A stretch of DNA of 64,000 nt from an uncultured Spartobacteria bacterium. Lineage in GTDB: Bacteria; Verrucomicrobiota; Verrucomicrobiia; Chthoniobacterales; Chthoniobacteraceae. The position numbers and the translations under genes are program-made. Below the pieces are notes generated by a model. It worked only from the letters and a program-made list of their open reading frames with translations. It was not told where the DNA came from and made no database searches. This document shows positions 1-8,075 of this stretch, piece by piece. Where the stretch lies: NCBI GenBank assembly GCA_903919125.1, contig CAIXGS010000077.1, forward strand, positions 35,818-99,817. The letters are read 5' to 3'. The number at the start of each line of letters is the position of its first letter. Position 1 is the stretch's first letter.

Positions 1-942
1 TCGGAGAAGTCCGGTACTCAGCTTTGGCCAATGATGCGAACACCACCCCATCAACGCGTCGCCAAAGAAGTGGAGAGTTACAAGACCAAGCGACCCCATC
101 ACCGTATGCAATGCATTGAGGCTGAATACACCGCGTTTCAATTCGTGAAATGCCTTCTTCCCATGGTGAAAGTTTAAAAACGGGAGAAAAAGAGCATTGA
201 GAAACCTCGCCGGAGGGAAGAGATAATCAGAGATCGGCGAGACTGCAAAATGAGCGTTCACCAATGCCTCGTGGGAATCCCGATGGGCATTCTCCTCAGG
301 CAGGGCATAAAGACCTTTGGCAATTGCCGTCTCCAAAGTTTCCAGCAAACAGAGGGAGGTGATTTTATAATGAAGATTTTTTGTAAGGACCATCCCTTGG
401 CGATCCGTACGAGTGAGCTCCACACCTGCTAACGTAGTGATCTCATCTAATATCAGATCCCGAAAGTGGGGCTCCTTGATTAGAGGATGAAAGCAACGAA
501 ACTGATCCTCATTAATTTCATCTATACGCCAAAAGCTCAGGTGCGAACCGACTCGATAGATCTGCCAAGACTTATTACCAACGAGACCGAGGACTTCTTC
601 GCCCTTCGATAGTGGTGCAACGGACGCACTCTGTCTCATTGCGGCTCCGAGGTCTCTCAGCGTCTCAGGCAGCTTTGTTTTTTCGAAAAAGTAGAGCGTT
701 ACTTTCCCATTTCGAGAGACTTCCAAAGACGACAAAGTCGGCAAACTAAAGCATCGATCAATAAATTCCCGACGGTGCGCCTCTCCTGTAAATCTCTGGA
801 GATCTTTACCTTCTAGACGGAGTGTCGGAGTCTTCCTGTTTTTAGAGGGATGCAGAAAATCCTCATTCCAGCCTTGCAGTGGATGAATCTTAATTGCGGA
901 GCGGTTCACTGAGACAGGCGAAGAAGAGAGGAGAGCACTCAC
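1..942 (-). CDS. P-type ATPase-like protein, N-terminal part (runs off the window)
   Basis: An open minus-strand frame of 314 codons runs without a stop to the left edge, so the C-terminus is missing. The likely start is GTG at 942, 7 bp after the stop of the CorA-like gene; an in-frame TGA lies upstream within that gene. The frame aligns by eye with the N-terminal third of the ATPase at 1821-4238. Both have a degenerate HMA-like stretch (about residues 50-105 here), then a block with I-Y-R-x-G-S-x-L-S-x-W (about 128-138) followed by H/N-P-L-I and L-x-G-V, then hydrophobic helices (about 240-300). No CxxC metal motif is seen. Catalytic ATPase motifs would lie beyond the window, so whether this is an active pump or a dead paralogue cannot be told. 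It is probably co-translated with the two genes upstream. Confidence 0.7.
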   Translation of the reverse strand, partial: MSALLSSSPVSVNRSAIKIHPLQGWNEDFLHPSKNRKTPTLRLEGKDLQRFTGEAHRREFIDRCFSLPTLSSLEVSRNGKVTLYFFEKTKLPETLRDLGAAMRQSASVAPLSKGEEVLGLVGNKSWQIYRVGSHLSFWRIDEINEDQFRCFHPLIKEPHFRDLILDEITTLAGVELTRTDRQGMVLTKNLHYKITSLCLLETLETAIAKGLYALPEENAHRDSHEALVNAHFAVSPISDYLFPPARFLNALFLPFLNFHHGKKAFHELKRGVFSLNALHTVMGSLGLVTLHFFGDALMGWCSHHWPKLSTGLLR

Positions 943-949
943 TTTAAAT

Positions 950-1807
950 TTAGATAAATGCGAGCAGAAGTGCCGCAACGCTAAGAACTTTCATGCTTTG
1001 ATTCTGCTGGATGCTGATTAGGCCAACGGTGGAATCCAGGAGAAAATTCATCTCGGCAGATAGTTGGGAATCGTACTCGCGAAGAGAATGGGTATCTCGA
1101 TCCAGTGTATTAAGACGTTTAACGTCATCGGCTTCCAACCAATCTGTGGTATTCGCCAAGAAAAACGGGGTGATGTTTTGAAAGCTTACGGCGCTTTCCC
1201 GCAAATTATTCACCAGCGAATTGCATTTTCCCAATTCCTGAACGACGTCTTTTAGATCGTAACCTTCACCGCGTTTTTTCAGGGCCTTAACCGCTTTTTC
1301 ATCCGCAAAGATTTTAAGGGAAAGCGTGTTCAGCTTTTGTTCGACGTGACGCAACGTGCTGGCAACTTGATTCAAAATCGTGTCCAAAACCTCCACGAAA
1401 GCGTGTGCTGCGTCATGAAAAGGTGGGGCTTTCACCCGTTTTGAAGCCGTACAAAATACGGTGAACGGATGATGCTCAGAATGGCGGATGCTCACGAAAT
1501 GTTTCTTGGTCATCACGAATGCCACGGATTTATTCTCCGGAATTTCGTGATCGAAAGAGATCAACCAACACGACATGTAAATGGCACCTTTAGTCTCGAA
1601 AAGCCTGCTGGACTCTTCGATTTCATGCATCTCTTCCTTCGAAAGAACCTCCAGCCCCAGTTGGGTTTCCACAAAAAGTTCCTCTTCATCCGTGGGGTTA
1701 AGGAGGTCTACCCAGATGGCGTCTTCCAAAGTTTCAGGATGCTTTAGGAGGTCCTCAAACTCGATCGGAGTGAGCGTTGATTGGCCGGCATGAAGGAGAC
1801 GGATCAT
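950..1807 (-). CDS. CorA-family-like protein truncated in the first transmembrane helix
   Basis: This 285-residue protein has the soluble N-terminal region and long helices of CorA magnesium/cobalt channels. Its end, N-Q-x-M-K-V-L-S-V-A-A-L-L-L-A, is the usual entry to CorA transmembrane helix 1. Translation then stops after A-F-I, before the G-M-N selectivity motif and helix 2. No continuation is visible in the other two frames, because the next gene starts 7 bp later at 942. ATG at 1807 was chosen over longer frames because the 48 residues upstream overlap the ATPase gene and do not look CorA-like. It sits 13 bp after the ATPase stop, so it is probably in the same operon. It may be a soluble regulatory relic or a decayed gene. 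Ion conduction is unlikely without GMN. Confidence 0.7.
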   Translation of the reverse strand: MIRLLHAGQSTLTPIEFEDLLKHPETLEDAIWVDLLNPTDEEELFVETQLGLEVLSKEEMHEIEESSRLFETKGAIYMSCWLISFDHEIPENKSVAFVMTKKHFVSIRHSEHHPFTVFCTASKRVKAPPFHDAAHAFVEVLDTILNQVASTLRHVEQKLNTLSLKIFADEKAVKALKKRGEGYDLKDVVQELGKCNSLVNNLRESAVSFQNITPFFLANTTDWLEADDVKRLNTLDRDTHSLREYDSQLSAEMNFLLDSTVGLISIQQNQSMKVLSVAALLLAFI

Positions 1808-1820
1808 GGAGAGTAAGCAG

Positions 1821-4238
1821 TTAGAGTTTATTGGCGCGGCGCAGAGGGAGTACTCCGTTTGCCAGAGCCATGAGAGCTGAAATGTTGTTAAACGCGACGG
1901 AATGCCAAATATTAAATCCAAACAGGAAAACGCCCGCCACGCAGAATGCATTGGGACCGAGAATTAAGTTCCAACTACGCCGCACATTCTGGTGAAGCAT
2001 TCGAGAGTGATCCACGAGTGCCAACATTTTCGCGATGTTGCCTTCCATAAAAATCACTTGCGCCGTGTCTGTGGCAACACTGGAAGCCCCTCGCAATGAG
2101 ATGGAAACATCCGCCTGTTTAAGCGCTATGGAGTCATTAATTCCATCCCCGACGAAACACACGGTACGCCCTTCTTTCTGCAACATTTCCACGTACTTCG
2201 CCTTTTCCTGAGGAAGAACCTCCGCAAAATGGCGGTCTACTCCAAGTTGCTCCGCTAAGGCTCTCGTGGGGCGGTCATGATCGCCAGAAATGATCGCAAT
2301 CTGTTTGATACCTCGGGCACGCAAACCCGTGATGATTTCCTGAGCCTCGGGCCTGTTAGAAGAGCGCAACTCAAGGATGCCTGAAAGTTTGTCGCCAATC
2401 GCAATACTAACAAAGGAATGGCCGTCATCGTGGATACGAGCGAGGTCTTTCTGGAGACTTGTAGGAAACGGAATGTTTTCCATTTCCATAAAGCGACGAC
2501 TTCCCACACGAACCAACTCCCCCTCAATCTCAACAGTGATGCCAAAGCCTACCGAATAACGAGACGCATCGATTTGAGGCATCGGGCGTTGCAGCTTTTC
2601 GAAGCGTTCTTGAATCGCTTTGGCAATCGGGTGGGTAAACTTCTGCTCCGCTGCCGCTGCATACGAGATTAGAAGTGACTCATCGTAGGAGCCGCAGCAC
2701 AAGATTTTCCCTACCTCGGGTTTTTCGCGCGTGAGAGTGCCAGTTTTATCAAACAGCACGGTATCAACTTCGCGCATCCGTTCCAGCGCCTGTCCATCTT
2801 TGATCAGAATAGCATCCTTAGCGCACAAAGTAAGCGCGCTTAAAAGACCTAAGGGAGCCGCCATGCGAATGCCGGTTCCGAGTTCCGAATTAACGACCGC
2901 AAGGCCTGCACTTGGACCTACGGTTAGGCCCGCGATTCCAGCGATCCCGAGGGCTGGAAGGACGGCTTTGTCAGCGAGATTTTCGCCTATCGATTGAGAC
3001 TTGGGTTTGTAGGTAACCGTCTGGTTTAAAATACGAGTGATCTTGCTGGAGGTCGTTTCCTCCCCGGCTTTTTCAACCGCTACAACGATCTTGCCAGCCA
3101 GCATGACCGTTGAGGCAAAAACGTCATCGCCCACAGCCTTTTCGGAAGGGGCGGATTCCCCTGTAAGCATGTGCTGATCGATAATTGCGTTGCCGTCGTG
3201 GACCTTTCCGTCAACTGGCACGGCCTCCCCAGTATGCACGACAATCAGGTCGCCTACACGAATCTTCTCGAGGCTAGTTTCTATCTCCTCGCCGTCTTTA
3301 TACAGCCAGACCAAGCTAGGTTGCTTCCCAAATACATTGCGCAAGACTTTCGCAGAATCGTCTTCCGTTTTCTTCAATAGCTTTCTGCCAAAGGTCAAAA
3401 ACCAAGCAGTCGTCGCTCCCGCGAAAAGCTGTCCTGTAAATAAACAGGCGGAGAAAATAATGCTGTCGAGCACATCCACACCGAGCCTTCGCTCACGCGT
3501 CACGACCTGATATCCGCGGCGGTAACTCGGAATTGCAGTGTAGAGCATCAGCACCGCACTCGCGGGCAACATTGCAGGCACAAAAAATGTGGAGGCCGCT
3601 GCCGTCACCAAAGAGAGGGTGGCAACAGGCAAACTGGCACCTTCAGATTTAACCTTCGGAGGGCGTGTAGGTGCCTCTGAAATTGCTCGATCCAGATGCT
3701 GTACGATTTGCTCTAAATGAATCAGCGTTGAGTCGTATTCAATCGAAACACTACCCGCACTGGCATGAAATTCGTAGCGCGCGACCCCTATGAGATTCAT
3801 CAGTTCGCGCTCCACGAACTGTGCGTAATGACGTTTGTTGAGAATCAGAGGATTGCGAAGACGCGCCTGATCTTTTGTCTGCAAACGAGGCTCCCAAGTA
3901 GAGAGCGTCGAACCGTAGCGATAGATTCTTAAGGAAGGCTGGGACTTGGGAAAAAGCTTGAGTGTCGTCTTCTCCAAAACGGGATGCCTTTTTGTCCCAT
4001 TATCTTGACGATAAACACTTGCGAGCTTTCGTATTACTGCGGCTTCCCCGCCAGAACCTTCCTCCGAAACGTAGGAAATAGAAGCTTGGCCATCGATCGT
4101 GCTGATCTCAACTTGGCGGACCTCATCGATAGCAAATGTTTTCTCAATGAAGTTTTTGCAGGCTGGACTCCGCCAAGAAGAGAAGATTTTCGAATCTTCA
4201 AAAACAATACGTCCCGCCGAAGGAAACGAAAGTATCAT
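1821..4238 (-). CDS. P1B-like heavy-metal-type P-type ATPase with non-canonical metal site
   Basis: This 805-residue membrane ATPase should use ATP to move a cation across the inner membrane. Visible motifs are T-G-E-S (359-362), the phosphorylation site D497 in D-K-T-G-T, the P1B-type H-P pair (536-537) and G-D-G-I-N-D (697-702). The N-terminus (about 15-75 and 90-190) looks like two degenerate HMA-like folds without CxxC. The transmembrane metal motif, normally CPC/SPC-like and followed by A-T-P, is replaced by S-E-L-G-T-G-I-R (451-458) ahead of A-A-P. The transported ion therefore cannot be predicted as Cu, Zn or Cd. Downstream on the same strand come the truncated CorA-like gene (13 bp away) and an ATPase-like paralogue. 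Membership of the P-type ATPase superfamily is certain; the substrate is unknown. Confidence 0.9.
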   Translation of the reverse strand: MILSFPSAGRIVFEDSKIFSSWRSPACKNFIEKTFAIDEVRQVEISTIDGQASISYVSEEGSGGEAAVIRKLASVYRQDNGTKRHPVLEKTTLKLFPKSQPSLRIYRYGSTLSTWEPRLQTKDQARLRNPLILNKRHYAQFVERELMNLIGVARYEFHASAGSVSIEYDSTLIHLEQIVQHLDRAISEAPTRPPKVKSEGASLPVATLSLVTAAASTFFVPAMLPASAVLMLYTAIPSYRRGYQVVTRERRLGVDVLDSIIFSACLFTGQLFAGATTAWFLTFGRKLLKKTEDDSAKVLRNVFGKQPSLVWLYKDGEEIETSLEKIRVGDLIVVHTGEAVPVDGKVHDGNAIIDQHMLTGESAPSEKAVGDDVFASTVMLAGKIVVAVEKAGEETTSSKITRILNQTVTYKPKSQSIGENLADKAVLPALGIAGIAGLTVGPSAGLAVVNSELGTGIRMAAPLGLLSALTLCAKDAILIKDGQALERMREVDTVLFDKTGTLTREKPEVGKILCCGSYDESLLISYAAAAEQKFTHPIAKAIQERFEKLQRPMPQIDASRYSVGFGITVEIEGELVRVGSRRFMEMENIPFPTSLQKDLARIHDDGHSFVSIAIGDKLSGILELRSSNRPEAQEIITGLRARGIKQIAIISGDHDRPTRALAEQLGVDRHFAEVLPQEKAKYVEMLQKEGRTVCFVGDGINDSIALKQADVSISLRGASSVATDTAQVIFMEGNIAKMLALVDHSRMLHQNVRRSWNLILGPNAFCVAGVFLFGFNIWHSVAFNNISALMALANGVLPLRRANKL

Positions 4239-4373
4239 ACGTCGGGACTGTTACGTGTTTTGCTTGCTTCGCTTCGATGGGGTCGACTTCGATTGACTTG
4301 AGTCGGCTTTTGTACCGCCAAAAGAGCTAAGTCTCTTAGCGGTCTGCAGCTCGGATCAGCCCCTCGAAATCAG

Positions 4374-4841
4374 CTAGGCTGACTTCTTGGATTTTGCCCC
4401 TTTAACGGCGGCATCAAATTTGTCAGCGCGTTTTTTTGCCACCTTGCGTGCGGTGCGCGCAGGGGTTTGGGCCGTAACTTCGGCGGGCTCATCGTGCGCA
4501 TCGTGTTCATGGCCCGCGTCGAAAGAAAGCTTGGGCTTGCTCTTGTTGTTGGCCTTGTGGCGAGCATCAATCGCTGCTTCAGCGCCTTCCGTCAACGCGC
4601 GGCGGACTGTGCTCTGCTCCGGGAACAGTTCCGTGATAAATACGCCGCTGTAAACGAGCCCATAAGAGATCCCGTAGAAAGCTTTGAAAACTCCCATTCC
4701 AAGAGCCCGCTTTGTCACTCGGGCAGCTCTACGAGCGGATTCTGGTGCATTGGCTGCAGCCTGTTCGAAGGTGTCCGCAGCAGATTCTAGAGCGTCTGCC
4801 ATCATGGAGAAAGGTTTAGGAGTGTGGGACGAGGTGGTCAT
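4374..4841 (-). CDS. Small hypothetical protein with His cluster and Lys/Ala-rich tail
   Basis: This 155-residue protein has no family that I recognise. An amphipathic Ala/Glu-rich start (about 15-45) is followed by one Gly/aromatic-rich hydrophobic stretch (about 47-72) that could associate with the membrane. A His/Asp cluster, H-E-H-D-A-H-D-E (111-118), could bind metal. The tail (about 125-155) is rich in Lys, Arg and Ala, as in histone-H1-like tails. It lies 55 bp after the ExoD-like gene and 135 bp before the ATPase, all on the minus strand, so it probably belongs to the same cluster. The Lys-rich tail resembles the long N-terminal tail of the neighbouring ExoD protein. Function unknown. 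Confidence 0.65.
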   Translation of the reverse strand: MTTSSHTPKPFSMMADALESAADTFEQAAANAPESARRAARVTKRALGMGVFKAFYGISYGLVYSGVFITELFPEQSTVRRALTEGAEAAIDARHKANNKSKPKLSFDAGHEHDAHDEPAEVTAQTPARTARKVAKKRADKFDAAVKGAKSKKSA

Positions 4842-4896
4842 GGATTCTATAAAATACTAAAGATGAAAATGATACCAAATGTTAGTGTTGAGTTAA

Positions 4897-5874
4897 CTAA
4901 AAATTGAATAGGCCCCCAAGTAAAGAAACGGAACCGATCGCAAATGCTCCGATAAGCACCATTGATGCCAGACCAATCAGAACACCAACACAAATTAACA
5001 AACCATCGCGCTCCACCATTCCGAGTGATGTGACGAAAATAGCGATTGCCGGTGGCATATTCGTCGCTGGAATCGGCAACGCAATAAACAGAGCGAGCAC
5101 AAAAATAAATATCCCTAGCAACCGTTGCGTCAGCGCAGAAGACGCCCAGTTCCCGCGCGGCTTTGCCCCCTTCTCAAGGCGCTTCAGGGCTGGCAAAACT
5201 GCATGAATCGCTGCGGCAAGCGCTTTTCTGGGGACCTTGCGCCGGAGCACCCATTTCGGCAGTCGTAACTCCTTCTTCCCCGCGATCATCTGGGCGGAGA
5301 CAACCGCCGTGGGCAAGGCAACGATCGCCGATATTCCTGGCACGGGAATCGGAACCACCTCCGGGATTGAGAATGCCAAAAGCGACACCCCAAATGAGGA
5401 CGTGCCCAAGCCGGCGCAAATTTGCTCCACGGTAAACCACTCGTCGGAATTGTTGGCAAGAAGCGCCTTCAACACATCCGAAGTTCTCTGAGCTTCAGAC
5501 TCCGCGGTGCTTGCTTCCACCTTAGGCTCAGGTGACTTTGCTGAGGCTGCCTTTGTGGCGGCTTTGGCGGCTACCTTAGAGGTAACTTTTTTAGCAGGGG
5601 CCTTCTTCAAGGGAGACTTTTCGGGTAGGGCCACTTCCTGAAAGTCTTTTGCGAGAAACTTGCCTTTTTTAGGGCTGGCCTTTGGCGTCTTCGCTGTAGG
5701 TGCCGTCTTGATGACAGACGCCGTCTTCTTCTTAGTGACAGACGCGGCCTCGGTGACAGGTGCATCCTTCGTTGAAATCTCAGATACAGGTTTGGATGAG
5801 CCTGACTTTGACTTGGTCGAAGCCGCCTTCACCGTAATCTTCTTAGGTTTCTCCTTAGACTTCTCAGATGTCAT
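4897..5874 (-). CDS. ExoD-family membrane protein with histone-H1-like N-terminal extension
   Basis: This 325-residue protein has two parts. Residues 1-130 are low-complexity and rich in Lys, Ala, Ser, Thr and Pro, with A-K-K-A and A-T-K-A-A type repeats like bacterial H1-like proteins. Residues 132-325 match the ExoD family (exopolysaccharide synthesis ExoD): an amphipathic start, then P-x-P-x-P-G and several hydrophobic helices, with L-P-I-P-A-T-N-x-P-P near 265-275. ExoD proteins are inner-membrane proteins of poorly known function, linked to exopolysaccharide and stress or alkali tolerance. The basic tail could bind DNA or acidic polymer at the membrane; that is inference. It is the first gene of the five-gene minus-strand cluster. 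Confidence 0.8.
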   Translation of the reverse strand: MTSEKSKEKPKKITVKAASTKSKSGSSKPVSEISTKDAPVTEAASVTKKKTASVIKTAPTAKTPKASPKKGKFLAKDFQEVALPEKSPLKKAPAKKVTSKVAAKAATKAASAKSPEPKVEASTAESEAQRTSDVLKALLANNSDEWFTVEQICAGLGTSSFGVSLLAFSIPEVVPIPVPGISAIVALPTAVVSAQMIAGKKELRLPKWVLRRKVPRKALAAAIHAVLPALKRLEKGAKPRGNWASSALTQRLLGIFIFVLALFIALPIPATNMPPAIAIFVTSLGMVERDGLLICVGVLIGLASMVLIGAFAIGSVSLLGGLFNF

Positions 5875-6331
5875 GGATGTTAGTGATAACGTCTCTGACA
5901 GTCATATTCAAGCTTTCGCTAGAAAAGCGCGATGTGTTTTCGTGATAAAATCAGATAATGTTATCGGGTCGCTATCGCCTTGCCCGCTCTTATCCGCCTA
6001 CTTTAAAGGGGCCGCTTTTTGCTTAAATGTTTTGCTTCAACGGTTTACTTTGCAATTCACCTTCAAATGCCACCGCAAAATGTTAGACCACAGCATATTG
6101 CAAGCGGCACGTAGCCCTCGGTTTGCCCCCACGGCAGCTACCAATGCTAAACACGAACAGCTCGGAGCATACCGGTTGGCAAATGTAGAGTTTGCGATGG
6201 TTTCCTTGAGCCGTTAGCGAGAACTCCTTAAAATTAAGTCCCCCCAGATGACGAATCGCAATGAATTCGCTATTCAGGTCCGTTAGTCTTCGGCTGAGGG
6301 GGCTTTCCTACCCTTCACCAATTTCCATCCC
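5875..6331. other. Intergenic region between divergent genes
   Basis: This 457-bp stretch separates the minus-strand ExoD-like gene from the plus-strand sulfatase gene, so it must hold both promoters. I see no convincing gene in it. The plus-strand frame that crosses it is mainly the antisense of the Lys-rich tail. No promoter or operator was confident enough to list. Confidence 0.5.
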
Positions 6332-8008
6332 ATGAACGCACGTGTTTTTGTCGCACTCCTAATTTTATCTCTCGGAGTTGATCGCGCTCAATCGGCGGAA
6401 AAGTCGGTAAAGCCCAATATCATTTTCATACTTGCTGATGATCTTGGATTCGCAGAGGTCAGCGCTAACAAAGCAGACCACTATAAGACGCCCAACATCG
6501 ACGCACTGGCCAACGAAGGCGTGCGCTTCAATCACTTCTATACGGCGCCACTTTGCGGCCCCTCCAGGGCAATGATTCTCACCGGGCGCTACGGTTTCCG
6601 TTCGGGTGCCGTGAGCCAAACCGCATGCGGAGACATGATCCGCACGGGCCCCAAAGCCGAAGTGATGGTTCCTTCGGTGCTCAAAAAGGCTGGCTACTCC
6701 ACCGCGATGATTGGCAAATGGGGGCAGATTCTACCCTCGGGCAATGCAGCAGAATGGGGGTTCGACCACATGCTGAGTTTCAAGGGCAGTGGGATTTATT
6801 GGAACAAAACCGCAGCCGCGGCGTGGGTGAAAAAGTACGGCATCGCGGGCGACAAGGATGGCGAGAACGGCGTTCGCGCCAACCCTGGTCCCTACAACAT
6901 TAACGATAAAAACCTCATGCTGGCGGACAATGAATACCTGCCTGACTTGCTGCACACCAACGCCATCGACTTTATCAACGAGCACAAGGACAAGCCTTTC
7001 TTTCTCTATTATTCAATGTCGCACGTGCACGGGCAGCATCTTCCCACCCCGGACAGCGCCCCGCCCGATATGGGCAAGGACGCGACTGCGCGTTATAACC
7101 AAATTTACACCGACAACATCACCTACATGGACAAGCTCGTTGGCAAACTCATCGCCGAGTTGGATAGACTTAAGCTGCGCGAGAATACGGTCATCGTGTT
7201 CATGGGGGACAATGGCACTGGGAAGCGTAACGCAGATCGCGCGACCATCGGGGGGCGGCGTCTGGTTGGACAAAAGGGCAGCATGGAAGAAGGCGGCGGC
7301 CTCGTTCCCTTCATAGTGCATTGGAGGGGAGTGACCGCTTCGGGATCGGTAAACGACAACATAAGCGATGCTTCCGATCTGCTCCCGACCTTCGCGGAGA
7401 TCGCCGGCGCACCTCTTCCAGAGGACCGGGTCATCGACGGCATCAGCTTAGTTCCCCAACTTAGAGGTGAAACCACATCTCGACGCACTTGGGCATTCAC
7501 ACAATTGGGCGAGAATTGGCACGTGCGCGAAGCCGGTTGGAAGCTCAATCAAGCCGCTGAACTCTTTGACATGAAGAACGCTCCATTCGAGGAGATCTCG
7601 GTACCCGCCGGTTCCAAAGACGATGCCTCGGTGGCCGCGCGCAAACGTCTGAGCGCGGCGCTCGTTCAACTCGATCCGGCGGCAGGTTTCAAAGCCGCGG
7701 GCGATGGACGCGGCGACAAGAAACAAAATAAAAAGGGAAAAAACTCTGCCCCCGAGGAGAAGTCCAACTCCGCCGAGACGAGTCCCGCGGCAAAGCCGGA
7801 TGAGGAATTAGCTGAGCGCGGCGAAAAATTCGACAAACTCGACAAAGACAAAGCAGGCAAGCTCGGCCGTGATTATTTCATTTCCACCCAACGCGATGGT
7901 GCATCAGCCGCTGAGCGCTTCGGGAAATACGACGTAGACGGGGACGGCTTTCTTTCGCGTGAAGAATACGTCACCCGAGGCCGCAAGTCGAAACCCACAG
8001 GCAAGTGA
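6332..8008 (+). CDS. Secreted arylsulfatase-type sulfatase with C-terminal EF-hand region
   Basis: This 558-residue protein is predicted to hydrolyse sulfate esters, probably on sulfated polysaccharides outside the cytoplasm. A signal peptide (about 1-22) precedes the alkaline-phosphatase-fold sulfatase domain. The domain opens with P-N-I-I-F-I-L-A-D-D-L-G (metal ligands D36 and D37). It carries the type I signature C-G-P-S-R, with C75 the residue matured to formylglycine by a separate enzyme. A charged, Lys-rich linker (about 455-500) leads to a C-terminal stretch with one good EF-hand loop, D-V-D-G-D-G-F-L-S-R-E-E, and a poorer one before it. No transporter or maturase gene is adjacent. Family certain; substrate unknown. 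Confidence 0.92.
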   Translation: MNARVFVALLILSLGVDRAQSAEKSVKPNIIFILADDLGFAEVSANKADHYKTPNIDALANEGVRFNHFYTAPLCGPSRAMILTGRYGFRSGAVSQTACGDMIRTGPKAEVMVPSVLKKAGYSTAMIGKWGQILPSGNAAEWGFDHMLSFKGSGIYWNKTAAAAWVKKYGIAGDKDGENGVRANPGPYNINDKNLMLADNEYLPDLLHTNAIDFINEHKDKPFFLYYSMSHVHGQHLPTPDSAPPDMGKDATARYNQIYTDNITYMDKLVGKLIAELDRLKLRENTVIVFMGDNGTGKRNADRATIGGRRLVGQKGSMEEGGGLVPFIVHWRGVTASGSVNDNISDASDLLPTFAEIAGAPLPEDRVIDGISLVPQLRGETTSRRTWAFTQLGENWHVREAGWKLNQAAELFDMKNAPFEEISVPAGSKDDASVAARKRLSAALVQLDPAAGFKAAGDGRGDKKQNKKGKNSAPEEKSNSAETSPAAKPDEELAERGEKFDKLDKDKAGKLGRDYFISTQRDGASAAERFGKYDVDGDGFLSREEYVTRGRKSKPTGK

Positions 8009-8075
8009 TTTTTGAGCGGTATCGAAGCTGGGAGATTTGCGCCGCGGGCTTGAATCTTAGCTGAGCGTCTCGGGT

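Noticed and set aside
5660..6217. A 185-codon plus-strand frame crossing the ExoD-like start
   Set aside because: Most of it is the antisense of the Lys-rich tail, and the remainder has no recognisable feature.
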